This document shows positions 1 through 11,550 of a stretch of 64,000 nt of DNA, in pieces. Position 1 is the first letter of the stretch. Every line of letters begins with the position of its first letter. The notes under the pieces were generated by a model. It searched no databases. It was given only the letters and a program-made list of their open reading frames with translations, and was not told the origin of the DNA. The position numbers and the translations under genes were made by a program. This DNA comes from Dama dama. Lineage: Eukaryota > Chordata > Mammalia > Artiodactyla > Cervidae. The stretch is from assembly GCF_033118175.1 (NCBI RefSeq), contig NC_083701.1, positions 55,069,001-55,133,000 on the forward strand, in the 5' to 3' direction.

Positions 1-628
1 TGGTGCATGCCCTCAAGCAGCATGAAGTTTAGCAATGAAAACAGACCTGCAAAGCGGTACTTGAACACTTTGAATACAAAGTGTTAAAAGTGAGCTGTGA
101 ATAAATTACTCTGTTAAAACAAAGGTTCTGCCACCATTTGCAAAGAGACCAGTTCAATTCAATAGACCCAGTCTTACACATTTACTTAGGGATCTGTCAT
201 TATAAAGTTCTTTCCCAAGTCCAGGGAATATCTGTTGCTTTCCTGCAGTGTTAAGGTGACTTACAAAGTTGGACAGTTGGTGTTTGTCCACGATGCTGAT
301 TCTCAGGCAATGTTTTTTGAAAGAATGGAACACTTTCCAAGTTCAACATCACTGCATTTAAGGATTCATTGGGGTTTACATCCATTCCTCAAAAATTCAA
401 ATACCCCTTAAGGGTTTTTGTAGTTTAAATACAATCTTTGATACACAGGCATATAATTTTAGATTAACATCTTTAACAAAGGAGGAGGCAACCTCAAATG
501 TTGAAAACTAATATTTAAAAACATGTAACAATCATTTTAATATCGAAATTAAAAAGAAAACAAAAATTATCTATAATCTCTTCTTCCAAAAGAGCATTCC
601 TTAGTGTGTTTATTTCTACTTTTTAATG
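1..628. other. Unrecognised non-coding stretch
   Basis: AT-rich single-copy-looking DNA. I see no coding frame of note and no repeat family I can name. A small perfect hairpin (8-bp arms, 6-nt loop, 64-85) is short enough to be chance. Confidence 0.5.
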
Positions 629-845
629 TGCTGACTCATTTGAAAAGACCCTGACACTGAGAAAGATTGAGGACAGGAGGAGAAGTGGACAACAGAGGAT
701 GAGATGGTTGGATGGCGTCACTGGCTCAATGGACATGGGTTTGGGTGAACTCCGGGAGTTGGTGATGGACAGGGAGGCCTGGCATGCTGCAGTTCATCAG
801 GTCACAAAGAGTTGGACATGACTGAGCAACTAAACTGAACTGAAT
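629..845 (+). mobile_element. BovB LINE 3' tail
   Basis: The sequence follows the BovB 3' terminus: the GACTCATTTGAAAAGACC start, the GGATGAGATGGTTGGATGG block, a TGGACATGGGTTTGGGTGAAC block, then the terminal AAGAGTTGGACATGACTGAG and an AACTGAACTGAA tail. It is a strongly 5'-truncated BovB insertion, or a SINE made only of that tail; the two are hard to tell apart at this length. No convincing target-site duplication was found. Confidence 0.88.
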
Positions 846-3174
846 GCATTGATCCACTGAAAAATAAAATTGGAATCATAAAAATTTAAGCATGGCTTTA
901 CAACTGTTTTATAATTTATATTTATTTATAATTATTCTGTAATTTCCCTCAATCATTAAAATAAAATAATATATATTATTTTTAAATAAACTATTTATTT
1001 ATTCCTATATTTTACTGTTGTAGGTGTAATGTGTTTTAGGAGAAAATCCTAGAAATAAAATGTTGGTCAGTTGAGAGTTTGTATATTTTAAGATTTTTAT
1101 TATTATTCCATATTCCATTATAGAAAGTTTATCATAATTTTTATTCCCACCAATAGTGCATGAAAATGCTGTATTTTGAGATCTAATTGAAAGGAAAAAA
1201 AGTAATGAATACAAGTATGTTTTATATGTAGAGCACAGAGAGAGAATGATGATAGCTAATAGTCACTGTTTAAGAGCAGCTATGTTATTAAATCACAAGT
1301 TTTAATAACCATCTAAATGAGATTTTAAAACCTTAATAATAAGATGCTTTCTCCTCTCAGGTAGAAAGCTATGCTATCACATTTAATTCTAAACTTCCTC
1401 TTGAGAAAAACTGTCTTTTATCCTTAATTATTCATGCCTTGGTACCCAAAGCATTTCAGGGACCTACCTGAGATACTTAAAATACACTGATTGAATCATT
1501 TAGGTATAGACTTCAACTTGAAGAAAGAAGTTTCTGTTCAAAACTTAAAACAAATAATGTATTATCAGGTTGTATTATGAGTAATCAAAACTTTCTGCTT
1601 TCCATGAAACAATCAATCCATGCAACATGGATTAGCTGGCCAACCTCATCCCTCCAATAGCTCAAGTCCAGTAAGAAGAAAGACTTGTAAGCAGGATTAG
1701 GTACGTAACATGTGGAGATCTGTACAAAACAAAAAATGTTGAGCGTCTTCTTCAAAACATCTGAATTTCAAGATAGCCATGGGCAGCATTAAATTCACAT
1801 GCTGCAGTGGAAATGGAGCTCTCATTCTGGACAGTTCTAGTAGCTCCACCAATTAGTATATGGTAATCAACATAAACCTGATTGTTTTCAGAAAAAAAAA
1901 CTACAGACACTGAATCAAACCTGCAGAAAAAGCAATAGGCATATTTGGACCTGCTGGATTACCAGCTAGATATTACATAGTATGTATTGTTTAAAGACTG
2001 AACCCAACATTTGGAGGACAGAAGAAACTCATTTTCATTTATGAAGAATAGTGAGGCGGACATATGAGATGAACACTAAATGTGTATGTGATTTTGTTTT
2101 CTCATCTATGGGAGCCAAGGAAACTTACATTTTATTCCTTTTTTCCCCTAACTCAGTCAATACAATATAATTCTAAGAAAGCAAATGAAAAATATTTCGG
2201 CACGGGACATCAACCGTTTTTTCACAGTAAGAGTGAAGAGACCAACAGACCTTTTGGCTTTTCGTGTTTGGATTAACTTCAATGTCTAAAAGTTGCTAAG
2301 TAACACTTTTAGTAATAAGAGATTGCAAGGCCAGGCAGGGAATTAATGATCCATGACCCTATTTAAGAGAAATATTAGTGCTTCGTAAAGCGAGATGGCT
2401 GAATACAGTAATGGGAACTTTGGGTAATACACTTAACCACTTTTATGTGCTACTTTTTCATTGCTGCTCAGGGTCAATTTGGCATGACACTTTTTATTAG
2501 ACAATTTACTGAGATTATTTCATCAATATTTCAAGTTAGGTAAGAATTTCATGGGGAAAGAATGATAATATAGAAAATAACCATTGTATAGTCCTTACCA
2601 TTTGGAAACAAAGCTATTTCTAGATCTGATAAACATAAATGTTTAGAAAACACTAAGTACACAATTAAACTTTTCAGTACATACCTCCTGGGTTCACTCC
2701 AGTGAAACCAAAGCCACATGCACATACGCACACACATCCCTCCCACAACTCTCTCCCTGAACTGGAAACATTTATCCAGTCTGCCTTGTACTCCAACAAC
2801 TTGGTTCTCCCCATGAAATTTAAGCCAAGGGCTCAACCACTACACAGAGAGGACACAACCTAGGCAGAGAATAATCTCTGAAGGTCTCCTAAAGCCAAAT
2901 TTGGCTAAAACCCTGTCAGCTCAGAGTGAAAGGAAACTTCAAAGGTGTGAACACCTTCTGTGGACTAGTGGCCACCTGAGTTTGAAAGGCGAACACCCAC
3001 TGCCACCCCCCACCACCAGACTGGCTTGATTCATTCTGCTGAAAAGCGCAAAGACTTTCACGGAGTCCAAATCACCTTTTAAAACACATGTTCAATATGT
3101 TTTTTTTTTTTTTTTATAAAAGACACTGAATTTTCATCTGGGAAACTTCTTTTAGTAGTAATTAACCTTCTAGC
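846..3174. other. Unrecognised non-coding stretch, AT-rich
   Basis: About 2.3 kb without a gene. Open frames are 60-95 codons, unbiased in composition and unlike any family I know. A T run near 3101-3116 is the only simple repeat of note. Confidence 0.5.
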
Positions 3175-3428
3175 ACTGGCAGTTAGGGCTTCCCTGGAGG
3201 TTCAGTGGTAAAGAGCCCGCCTGCCAATGCAGGAGACGTGGGTCCAGTTCCTGGGTCAGGAAGATACCTTGGAGAAGGAGATGGCAACCCATTCCAGTAT
3301 TTTTGCCTGGGAAATCCCATGGACAGAGGAGCCTGCCAGGCTCCCAATGGACAGGAGCTATACAGTCCATGGGGCTGCAAAAGAGTTGGACGTGACTTAG
3401 CAACTAAATAATAACAACTGGCAGTTAG
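3175..3428 (+). mobile_element. Bov-tA SINE with 12-bp TSD
   Basis: A tRNA-Glu-like head starts at GGGCTTCCCTGGAGG, followed by the Bov-A body (TTTGCCTGGGAAATCCCATG) and a BovB-type tail. The exact 12-bp duplication ACTGGCAGTTAG lies at 3175-3186 and 3417-3428, so the inserted unit is 3187-3416. The body carries an extra piece near 3340-3365, with CCAATGGACAGGAGC between two copies of the usual tail motif. Confidence 0.95.
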
Positions 3429-4005
3429 ACCCTCAAGTTCACACTCAACTACTTCTCACAGCCTCTGAGAAAGGAGACCTTGGGAGAGTGGGGAACGTTT
3501 TAGGGAATCCTGAAAGAAAATCCTGGAGTTCATTTTGGCTAGCATATGCAAGTGTGGGATCCTAGAGCTAGATTGTTAAAAATTCCTTGCAGAAATGAAA
3601 ATTGCCAAAATCTGAGGTTTCATCATTTTTATGATAAATCCAGAAAGCTGCGATGTAAGAGTAACTTGTGCCTCTACCGATACCCAGGGGGAGATGGTTG
3701 AGGATGGTAGCACTAAGGAAAAAGTGCTATATGTTTAGCAATGTTCAACTGTTTGGGCTTCCAGTCAGATCTTTCTCAGTGGTGACCTGGCATCCACCTT
3801 TCTGAGGTTTATATACTCTGTACATATACCTTCATTGTAAAGAAATGCCCTGTGAAGTTTGGTGTGAAGTAACCCAGCCATTTCCCAATAAACTGGTCAT
3901 TCTCACCTGCAGGTGGGTGATTCAACAACTTTAACTTGAGAATAACTAAATTCTCCTTCCCAATGAATTTTAAATGAATCTAGACTTCATCACAAGGCAA
4001 GCTGT
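3429..4005. other. Unrecognised non-coding stretch
   Basis: No gene, RNA or named repeat recognised. Confidence 0.45.
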
Positions 4006-4009
4006 AGCA

Positions 4010-4165
4010 TATCAGTTATGACTATGGATAAACTATTCCCCAGTATGAACTTCAGGTTTTTCATCTGTGAAATGGTTCAATAATCTGTTAGAAGTATTGA
4101 TAAATCCAATGAGCTAGTGTCCAAAGTATTTCCTATATAACAAACACTTAATAAGTACAAGCCAT
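4010..4165 (+). mobile_element. MIR SINE relic
   Basis: Diverged match to the 3' half of MIR: TTTTTCATCTGTGAAATGG, then an AATCCAATGAG element and the AACACTTAATAAGTACAAG end. No flanking duplication survives, as expected for so old a family. Confidence 0.62.
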
Positions 4166-4709
4166 AGACATATTATTCATTATAATGTCAGAGAACCTTG
4201 AAGCAACATCCATCATGTTGCATGACTCAACAGGCTTCGTAAAGAAACTCTGGATACCAGGTATGGACTCCCTCATCTCTGTAAAGCCCAGTGTTCATTA
4301 CCTTGTATACAGACAGACAGGTTCATACCCAAGCTGATGAGTCTGCTGCACTCAAGGACAGTTCCAGCCTAAGCTCTCCAGTGGGATGAGACCTTCCATT
4401 CTCAATTTTCTCTGTGACTTTCAACCATCAGTGACCATTCTCTCTCCTTTATTTTCACCCTGTCTCCCTGCGCAAGGATAATAAATGCCTTTTGACTGAC
4501 TCCGGTCTCTCTAGTCCTTGAAAAATTGCCATAGCACCCTAAGTTTCACTCTACTTACTATATTCCCCCTCACTGCATAGATGGAACAATCCCCAGGTAA
4601 AAACAATAATCCCATGTGTTGCTTACAGATTTCAAATTTGAAAACAAGTTAATTACAAAGAGGAAAACTGGGTGGTTGGGGATAAAGGTGGTAGGAAAAT
4701 CTCATTATG
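4166..4709. other. Unrecognised non-coding stretch
   Basis: No gene or named repeat recognised. Confidence 0.45.
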
Positions 4710-5060
4710 TTTTTTTTTTTTTTTTTTTTTATGGTAGCAAGCAATTAGGATTTATTAGAGAGAAAGAAAGTACAAAGTTCTCAGCATAGAGACTGACAGC
4801 GAGTAAAGAGTCCCCCAAAGGCAGGAGTTACAGGATGACAGAGCTGAGAGTGAGTATCTGTGCTTGAGTCAGCATTGAGGAATCCCAGGTGAGCTCCCAA
4901 AAGATGCAACAGGAATCTGAGTTCTTAGTCATGCAGCCAAAGAACGGAATCCACAAACATGCAAACATTCATGGTAGCAAGTGAATAGGATTTATTGGAG
5001 AGGAGGAAAGTACAATGCTCTCAGCATAGCCACTGAGAGGGCATGAAGAATCCCCCTCAT
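4710..5060 (-). mobile_element. LTR-like unit duplicated and ending in poly(A)
   Basis: Read on the minus strand, an approximately 85-bp segment occurs twice in direct orientation (4972-5055, then 4731-4818) with a 153-bp spacer. Each copy ends in an AATAAA signal (complement at 4991-4996 and 4751-4756) about 20 nt before TGCTACCAT. The second copy runs straight into 21 A residues (T run 4710-4730). A repeated R-like segment carrying a polyadenylation signal is how the R region of an LTR behaves, and the homopolymer tail indicates that an RNA was copied back into DNA, presumably by L1. A short CTCATT-like duplication at 4701 and 5056 may be the target site. The family name is not certain; a ruminant endogenous-retrovirus LTR is the best guess. 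Confidence 0.55.
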
Positions 5061-5255
5061 TTATATTTTTAAAAATATATATTCCAAAAGATTCAACTGC
5101 ATCCTATTCTGCTATGAAGACACATGGAGGAAACTGGCAAAAATTATTCATACAAGAAACCCAAATGACCACTAAGCCCATGAAAAGACACTCAGCTCTG
5201 CCGGTAGAAAGGAAAATGTCAGCTGAAACCATATTGAATTACCATTTCACACTCT
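5061..5255. other. AT-rich unrecognised stretch
   Basis: AT-rich DNA between the LTR-like unit and the L1 fragment; no named repeat seen. Confidence 0.4.
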
Positions 5256-5603
5256 TTCATTTAAAAATTTTTTTCCACACTGTACATTTCATAACCCTGA
5301 CTCATTTATTTTGTAATTGAAAGTTTGTATCTATTAACTTCCCTCACCTATTTCTCTCATCACCCACCCTCCTTCTCTCTGGCAATTGACCTGTTTGTTC
5401 TCTATATCTATGACTGTGTTTCCGTTTTGTTGTAAATGTTCATTTGTTTTGATCTTTAGCTTCTACACATAAGTGAAAGCATATGGTATTTGTCTTCTCT
5501 GTCTGATTTATCTCACATAGCATTATACCCTTTTGGTCCATTCATGTTGTTTTTAATGGCAAGATTTCACTCACTTTTTTTTTTAACTGCTGAAGTCACT
5601 TCA
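5256..5603 (-). mobile_element. L1 fragment, 3' UTR and end of ORF2 (left part)
   Basis: Antisense L1 sequence. The minus strand encodes the ORF2 C-terminal region and the AAGTGAGTGAAATCTTGCC block, followed towards lower coordinates by a 3' UTR. It appears to resume at 6922-7054, where the next ORF2 piece in the same orientation lies, so one L1 was split by the plus-strand L1 piece between them. Confidence 0.75.
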
Positions 5604-6921
5604 TTTAAAATTTGTTTGGAGACACAAAAGACACAAAATAGCCAAAGTAAATGTGAGAAAGAAAAGCAGAACTGGAGGAATCAGGCTCCCTGATTTAACA
5701 CTATCCTACAAATCTCTAGTCATCAAAAACAATATGGTATTGGCACAGAAACAGAAATATAAATCAATGGGACAGGATAGAACGTCCAGAAAAAAACCTA
5801 CACACTTACAGTCAATTACTCTATGACAAAAGGGGCAAGACCATACAATGGAGAAAAAACAGTATCTTTAATAAATACTTCTGGGAAGAATGGACAGCTA
5901 CACATAAAAGATATGAAACCAACATTCTTCAATACCATACACAAAAATAAACTAAAATGGATTAAAGCCCATTACATTTAAGCCTGGATACTGTAAAACT
6001 CTTAGAGGAGAACATAGGCAAAAACACTCTTTGACATAAATGACAGCGGTATCTTTTCAATCTGTCTCCCAGAGTAATAGAAATAAAAATAAACAATGGG
6101 ATCTAATTAAACTTAAAAGTTTTTTAACAGCAAAGAAAACCACAAACAAAACAAAAAGACAACCCATGGAATGGGAGAAAATATTTGCAAATGATGTGAC
6201 CGCCAAAGGATTAGTTTCCAAAATGTATAAAAAGTTCATGTGGCTTAATATCCAAAAAACAAGCAATGCAATTAAAAATGGGCAGAAGACTTAGACATCT
6301 TGCCAAAGAAGAGAGATAGATGGTCAAGAAACACATGAAAAGATGCTCAAAATTGTTAATTATTAGAGGAATGCAAATCAAAACTACAATGAGCTATCAC
6401 CACACACCAGTCAGGATGGCCACCATCAAAAATCTACAAACAATAAATGTTGGGAAGGGTGTGGAGAAAGGGAAACCTTTGTACATTGTTGGTGGGAATG
6501 GAAAGTGATGCAGCTCTACAGAGAACAGTACGGAGCTTCCTCAGAAAACTAAAAATAGAGCTACCATATGATACAGCAACTCTACTCCTGGGCATATATA
6601 CCAGAGGAAAACATGGTTCGAAGCAGTACGTGCACCCCAGTGTTCACTGTAGCACTGTTTACAACAGCCGAGACATGGAAGCAACCTAAAGGTCCATCGA
6701 CAGATAAAAGGATAAAGGAGATTGGGTACATATATACAATGGAATATTACTCAGCCACTAAAAAGAATGAAATAATGTCATTTGCAGCATGGATGGACCT
6801 GGAAATTACAATACTAAGTAAAATAAGTCAGAGAAAGACAAATATATGATTTTTCTTATAAGAGGAATCTAAAAATGAACTTACTTACAAAACAAAAACA
6901 GACTCACTGACTTTATTTGCT
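5604..6921 (+). mobile_element. L1 fragment (ORF2 3' part) nested in an opposite L1
   Basis: Sense L1 ORF2 C-terminal sequence. The translated pieces include an NWRNQAP segment, then KQPKGPSTDKR and YTMEYYSATKKNEIMSF, all typical of the ORF2p C-terminus. Several frameshifts and stops break it (readable pieces at 6040-6294, 6320-6508 and 6568-6849). It lacks a 5' part and also lacks a poly(A) tail, stopping near AGACTCACTGAC, so it is either badly eroded or arrived by rearrangement rather than simple target-primed insertion. Confidence 0.82.
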
Positions 6922-7054
6922 TTTGTGGGTTATATTCCACTGTGTATTTGTGTGTGTATCATAACATATCTTCTTTATTTGTGTATTGATGGGCCCTTGG
7001 GTTGCTTCTCTATCTTGGCTGTTGTAAATAATGCTGTGATGAACATTTCTATTA
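6922..7054 (-). mobile_element. L1 fragment, right part of the split minus-strand copy
   Basis: Antisense ORF2 sequence (TATATTCCACTGTGTATTTG, then GGTTGCTTCTCTATCTTGG). In L1 this segment directly adjoins the one ending near 5600, which supports a single older L1 interrupted by 5604-6921. Confidence 0.75.
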
Positions 7055-7735
7055 GTGAGAATGCAGAAAATGAGGAATTCATATACTGAAAGTGGGAGTT
7101 CACATTACAACAACATTTTCAGGGCAATTTGGTAACACCCATAAAATGGAAGCTGCATATATTCAATAATCCAACAATTTCACTTCCAAGTACAATGCTA
7201 AGAAATACATACATTTGCATATGACACCTTATATAGGAACATTTAAAGTAGCAGTGTTGAAGTAGCTTTTGTTAAAAGTCTACCAAGCAGAACAGAAATA
7301 AAGAAATCATGGAATGTTCACAAAGAAGAGTTCAGAGAAGCGACTGAACCAGTTCTACACATATCAACAAGGATGCATCTTACAGACAAGTTTGCAGGAA
7401 AATCTTGGTTTTCAGAATACTTAAAATATGAAGCTATTTATATAGAGTTTTAAAAACATACAAAGCAACATTGTACACATATGCAGTATATATGTATACA
7501 TAAGTAGTAAAAATATAAAGAAATGCATGGGTTGAAGACGGCAAACTTTGGATAGAAATTACTTCTTTTGGAAGGGGTTACTATTAGGAGAGAGATGAAA
7601 GAGTCAGATACATAGATGTCAACTACATTGATAATGTTTTGTTTCTGAGGCTAAGTTTACTGATTTATTCATTAAACTCTTTTGTATCTGAAACATTTCA
7701 TAATTTTTTAGACCCTTTGAAATGTAAAATCAGAC
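7055..7735 (+). mobile_element. Old L1 (L1M type) 3' end
   Basis: Diverged similarity to the 3' end of ancient L1: GGGCAATTTGGTAACACCC, then CCAACAATTTCACTTCC, later a TTTTGTATCTGAAACATTTC stretch near the end. No usable reading frame is left. Subfamily is not assigned. Confidence 0.5.
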
Positions 7736-8789
7736 TTGGTTTTTAGGGTGAGCAAAACATGGGGGAAAGAAATATCAGTTGGACATTTAATATGTAAGAC
7801 ACTTTATATTTGTTGTATATTTTAATTTTTATTGCTACCTATCTCCAACTTTATAAGTAAACAGCTAGAAGAGGTTTAAGGACCTGAAAGATATTTAAAG
7901 ATATAACTGAGATTTGTTGACTCCAAAAAGCTAAAGACACAGTATCACAGGGAGGGGGAAAAAACTCCACCTCACAGAAAGGTCATCAAGGACACCCATA
8001 ATAGTGGGCGTGACAAGCCACCTTTCTCCTTCTGCTTTATCTTGTAAGTCAACACGTCTGATAATTTCAGTTCTCACTTATTTGCATGTATCTACTAAAA
8101 ATACATGTGAATGTATTTATATTAATATGTAAATATATTTACATATAAATATATATAGAAGACATATATTTATAGGAGCTAAGATTAGCCACTCAAGTTC
8201 AAGGTCTATGTATGATTCATTTCCATAGCCTCATACACAGAGCATAGTTGGGGCTTAGTACATGCTGGCTGGATGGTGAATGATAGACAATAACCCAGAG
8301 GGGCCAATATGCTCAGACAGAAATGATCTCATCATTCATTGATATGAATGTGTTGATTTCATCACATAAAAGTCAGTACAGACAAGAAAAGGTAAATCAA
8401 AAACAGAATGCTTATGCTCAGCTGCAAAATGAAAGGGAGCTACATGTTCTATTATGGGGAGCAAGGTAATTCCTTTCCAAGTTGTAATTAAAGAGATGAT
8501 TCTAATTTGAAACTAGCTCCCTAATTGGTGTCTGGCTTTTAGAATTCTCACAGGCCTTTAATTTATATACATTTTGTTTAACTTTCTGTAGCTCACTCTC
8601 CTACCATCAAACCCCCCAAATTCTTTCTTAAGATAGAGGAAGTGAGTCACATAAAGGATCAAGGAATTATAAGTTACTCTCCAGAACATTATTTCCCTAT
8701 CCAAAAATCTCAAAAAATGTAATTATGACAATTTGTGAATTAAAAGCATTGATGTATGAAAAAGGTTTTATGCTCAAATGTTACCTGCC
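7736..8789. other. Unrecognised non-coding stretch with AT-rich tract
   Basis: No gene or named repeat recognised. An (AT)-rich low-complexity tract (TATTTATATTAATATG and variants) covers about 8098-8175. Confidence 0.45.
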
Positions 8790-9061
8790 AGATCTTCCCT
8801 GACCATCCAAATTAAATAGAAACCTGTCCCTGCAACCGTGCATCATCCCTGTCTATCTGCTTCCCCTGCTGTACTCTTCCTAACAAAAACAGGGAATCAA
8901 TTTGTCTATGCAATAAGTATTTCATCTCCTCTACCCCTAAAGTTTAATCTCCGAGAAAGTGGGAACTTTGCCTTCATTATTCAAGGATATATTTCTGGTG
9001 CCTAGAACAGCGCCAAGAAGATAATAAGTCCTAAATAAGTAGATACTAAGTGAATGAATGA
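8790..9061 (+). mobile_element. L2 LINE 3' end
   Basis: Diverged L2 3' terminus: a CTTCCCTGACCATCC block, then GTGCCTAGAACAGCGCC, finishing in the TGAATGAATGAA repeat that closes L2 elements. That terminal repeat was the target for the next Bov-tA. Confidence 0.65.
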
Positions 9062-9281
9062 ATAGGTTCCCTGGTGGCTTAGACAGTAAAGAATCCGCCT
9101 GCAACGCAGGAGACCTGAGTATGGTCCCCGGGTCGGGAAGATCCCCTGGAGAAGGGACTGGCAACTCCAGTATTCTTGCCTGGAGAATCCCATGGACAGA
9201 GGAGCCTGGTGGGCTACAGTCCGTGGGGTCACAAGAGTTGGACATGACCGAGGACTAAGCACAGCACAAGTGAATGAATGA
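9048..9281 (+). mobile_element. Bov-tA SINE with 14-bp TSD
   Basis: tRNA-Glu-like head (TTCCCTGGTGGCTTAGACAG) plus Bov-A body and a GAGTTGGACATGACCGAG tail. The exact 14-bp duplication AAGTGAATGAATGA at 9048-9061 and 9268-9281 uses the L2 tail repeat. The low divergence suggests a fairly young copy. Confidence 0.95.
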
Positions 9282-9777
9282 GCCAGTCTTGCATTTGCAG
9301 CAATAATCCTTAGTCAGATTTTCATAAAAAAAAATGCAAGTCTCCCTCTGTGACTTCTCTTTATCCCTATGATTGATATCTTCAAATACAGTGAAAGCAA
9401 GAGTTTTTCTTTTTTCTTTTTCTCAGGTTTGTGAAGGTATACTTGACATACAAAGAACTGCATATATTTAAAGTGTACAACGTGGTGACATTTGACATAT
9501 GTAAACATCCATGAAATCATTACTACAACGAAGATAAGGAACATATTCAACACCTCTGAAAGTTTACTTATGCCCCTTGGCAATACTCTGTCCTCAGGCA
9601 ACCAATGATCTGATTTTTGTCACTATATATTATTTAATTTTTCTAGAATTTTATATAAATGGAATAATACAGTATGTACTCTTTTATGCCTGGTTTCTTT
9701 CACTCAGCATTATTATTTTAAGATTTAATATATGTTGTAATACTAGTCCATTCTTTTTTTTTTTTTTGCTGAGTAGT

Positions 9778-10420
9778 ATTTCATTGCAAATACAATGGGA
9801 ACAGTGACAGACTTTATTTTCTTGGGCTCCAAAATCACTGTGGATGGTAACTGCAGCCATGAAATTAAAAGATGCTTGCTCCTTGGAAGAAAAGTTATAA
9901 CAAACCTAGACAGTATATTAAAAAGCAGAGATATCACTTTGCCAACAAAGGTCCATATAGTCAAAACTATGGTTTTTCCAGCAGTCATGTATGGATGTGA
10001 GAGCTGGACCATAAAGAAGGCTGAGTGCTGAAGAATTGATGCTTTTGAATTGTGGTGTTGGAGAAGACTCTTGAGAGTCCCTTGGAAAGCAAGGAGATCA
10101 AACGGGTCAATCCAAAAGGAAATCAACCCTGAATATTCACTGGAAGGACTGATGCTGAAAGTGAAGCTCCAATACTTTGGCCACCTGATTTGAAGAGCCG
10201 ATTCACTGGAAAAGAAACCTGATGCTGGAAAAGATTGGAAGCAGGAGGAGAAGGGGATGACAGAGGATGAGATGGTTGGATGGCATCACTGGCTCAATGG
10301 ACATGGGTTTGAGAAAACTCTGAGAGTTGGTGAAGGACAGGGAAGCCTGGCAAGCTGCAGTCCATGGGGTTGCAAAGAGTCGGACATTATTGAGCGACTG
10401 AACAACAAATTTCATTGCAA
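9778..10420 (+). mobile_element. BovB LINE, 5'-truncated, with 12-bp TSD
   Basis: The inserted unit, 9790-10408, is the last 619 bp of BovB: the end of the RT-associated ORF (readable 9795-10031, with the motifs DFIFLGSKIT and GCESWTIKKAEC) followed by the 3' tail and an AACAACAA end. The exact duplication ATTTCATTGCAA at 9778-9789 and 10409-10420 proves a single target-primed insertion into the older L1. Confidence 0.95.
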
Positions 10421-10555
10421 GAATATACCACAATTTGTCCATTTACCAGCTGATGGACATTTGAGTCCATTACAGCTTTTGGGTATTCCCAAAAACGTTA
10501 CCATGAAACATCTGTGTGCAAATCCTTGTGAGAATGTATGCATTTTTACCCCTTA

Positions 10556-10745
10556 GTGAAACTTGCTTGGTCGTGTCCAACTCTTTGCAATCCCATGGAC
10601 CATACAGTCCATAGAATTCTCCAGGCCAGAATACTGGAGTGGGTACCCTTTCCCTTCTCCGGGGGATCTTCCCAACCCAGGGATCAAACTCAGGTCTTCC
10701 ACACTACAGGTGGATTCTTTGCCAGCTGAGCCATAAGAGAAACCC
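10556..10745 (-). mobile_element. Bov-tA SINE, minus strand
   Basis: Reverse-complement Bov-tA: the tail comes first (GGTCGTGTCCAACTCTTTGC), then the Bov-A body and the tRNA-like head (TTTGCCAGCTGAGCC). Its flanks share only a short CCCCTWA motif, so the duplication is eroded. It sits inside the old minus-strand L1. Confidence 0.88.
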
Positions 10746-11136
10746 TCTTCCCCTAAAGTAGATTCCTAAGGGTAGAATGGCTGGGTCCTATGGTAGGTTT
10801 ATGTTTAAGATTTTAAAAACTGACCAGTTATTTTCTAAAGTGATCTAACTATTTTACATTCTCAGTAGTGTATGAGATCCAGTTGGTCTACATCCTTACC
10901 AACACTTGATATGGTAAGGTTTTTTTTTTTTTTTTCATTTTAGAAATTCTAATAGGTGTATAGTAGTATATCATTGGGTTTAGTTAGTATGCTGTTGGCA
11001 TATTTTCCTGAGCTTATTTGTCATCTTTATATCTTCTTCGGTGAAGTGTCTGCTTAACTGTTTTGCCCATTTAAAACATTGGATTGTTTGTTTTCTTATT
11101 AGTGAGTTTGAGCAGTTCTTTGTGTTTTCTTCAATG

Positions 11137-11195
11137 TGTGTCTTGTGTTAGTGGCTCAGTCATGTCTGACTCTTTGCGACCCTATGGACTGTTTC
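11137..11195 (-). mobile_element. Bov-A tail fragment
   Basis: A short antisense piece of the Bov-A/BovB tail (TCAGTCATGTCTGACTCTTT) inside the older L1; no head and no duplication seen. Confidence 0.65.
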
Positions 11196-11550
11196 ATGAG
11201 GTCCGAATACAGTTGCTTAACAATTCACTTGCCACTATTTTCCTCAAGTCTGTGGTTTGTCTTTTTATTCTCTAACAATGCCTTCAAAAAGCAAAAATCA
11301 GGGTTTCTTTATTGAACAAATTCACTAAATGCAATGCTGTTTGCTAGGATCTAAGAATCCAGATACTTGAAAACAAGGTCCCACCCTTCTGGGTTCTTAT
11401 AGGTTAGTCTAACGAAGAGTTATCATCAATCAACGCAAGAAAATGGGATTACTACTGGCCACATATCAATCTTCTGCTAATCCTGGAGATGGAGATTATA
11501 TATCCAGGTAAGGCCCAGCCTTTGCAGAGTCAGAGTTCTAAAAAAAGAAT

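Larger units (their letters stand above)
9430..11300 (-). mobile_element. Old L1 (L1M type), 3' UTR to ORF2 end, with three inserts
   Basis: Antisense L1: 3' UTR at 9430-9600 (GGTATACTTGACATACAAAG), then ORF2 end from 9690 through 11280 (GTTTGTCTTTTTATTCTC near the right end). It is interrupted by BovB (9790-10408), a minus-strand Bov-tA (about 10556-10745) and a Bov-A scrap (11137-11195). After removal of these the L1 segments run in the right order. Many stops; no coding ability. Confidence 0.78.

Noticed and set aside
64..85. Hairpin as an RNA or terminator
   Set aside because: Only 8-bp arms and no context; such palindromes occur by chance in AT-rich DNA.
4710..5060. Complete endogenous retrovirus
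   Set aside because: No gag, pol or env remnant lies nearby and the unit is only about 350 bp.
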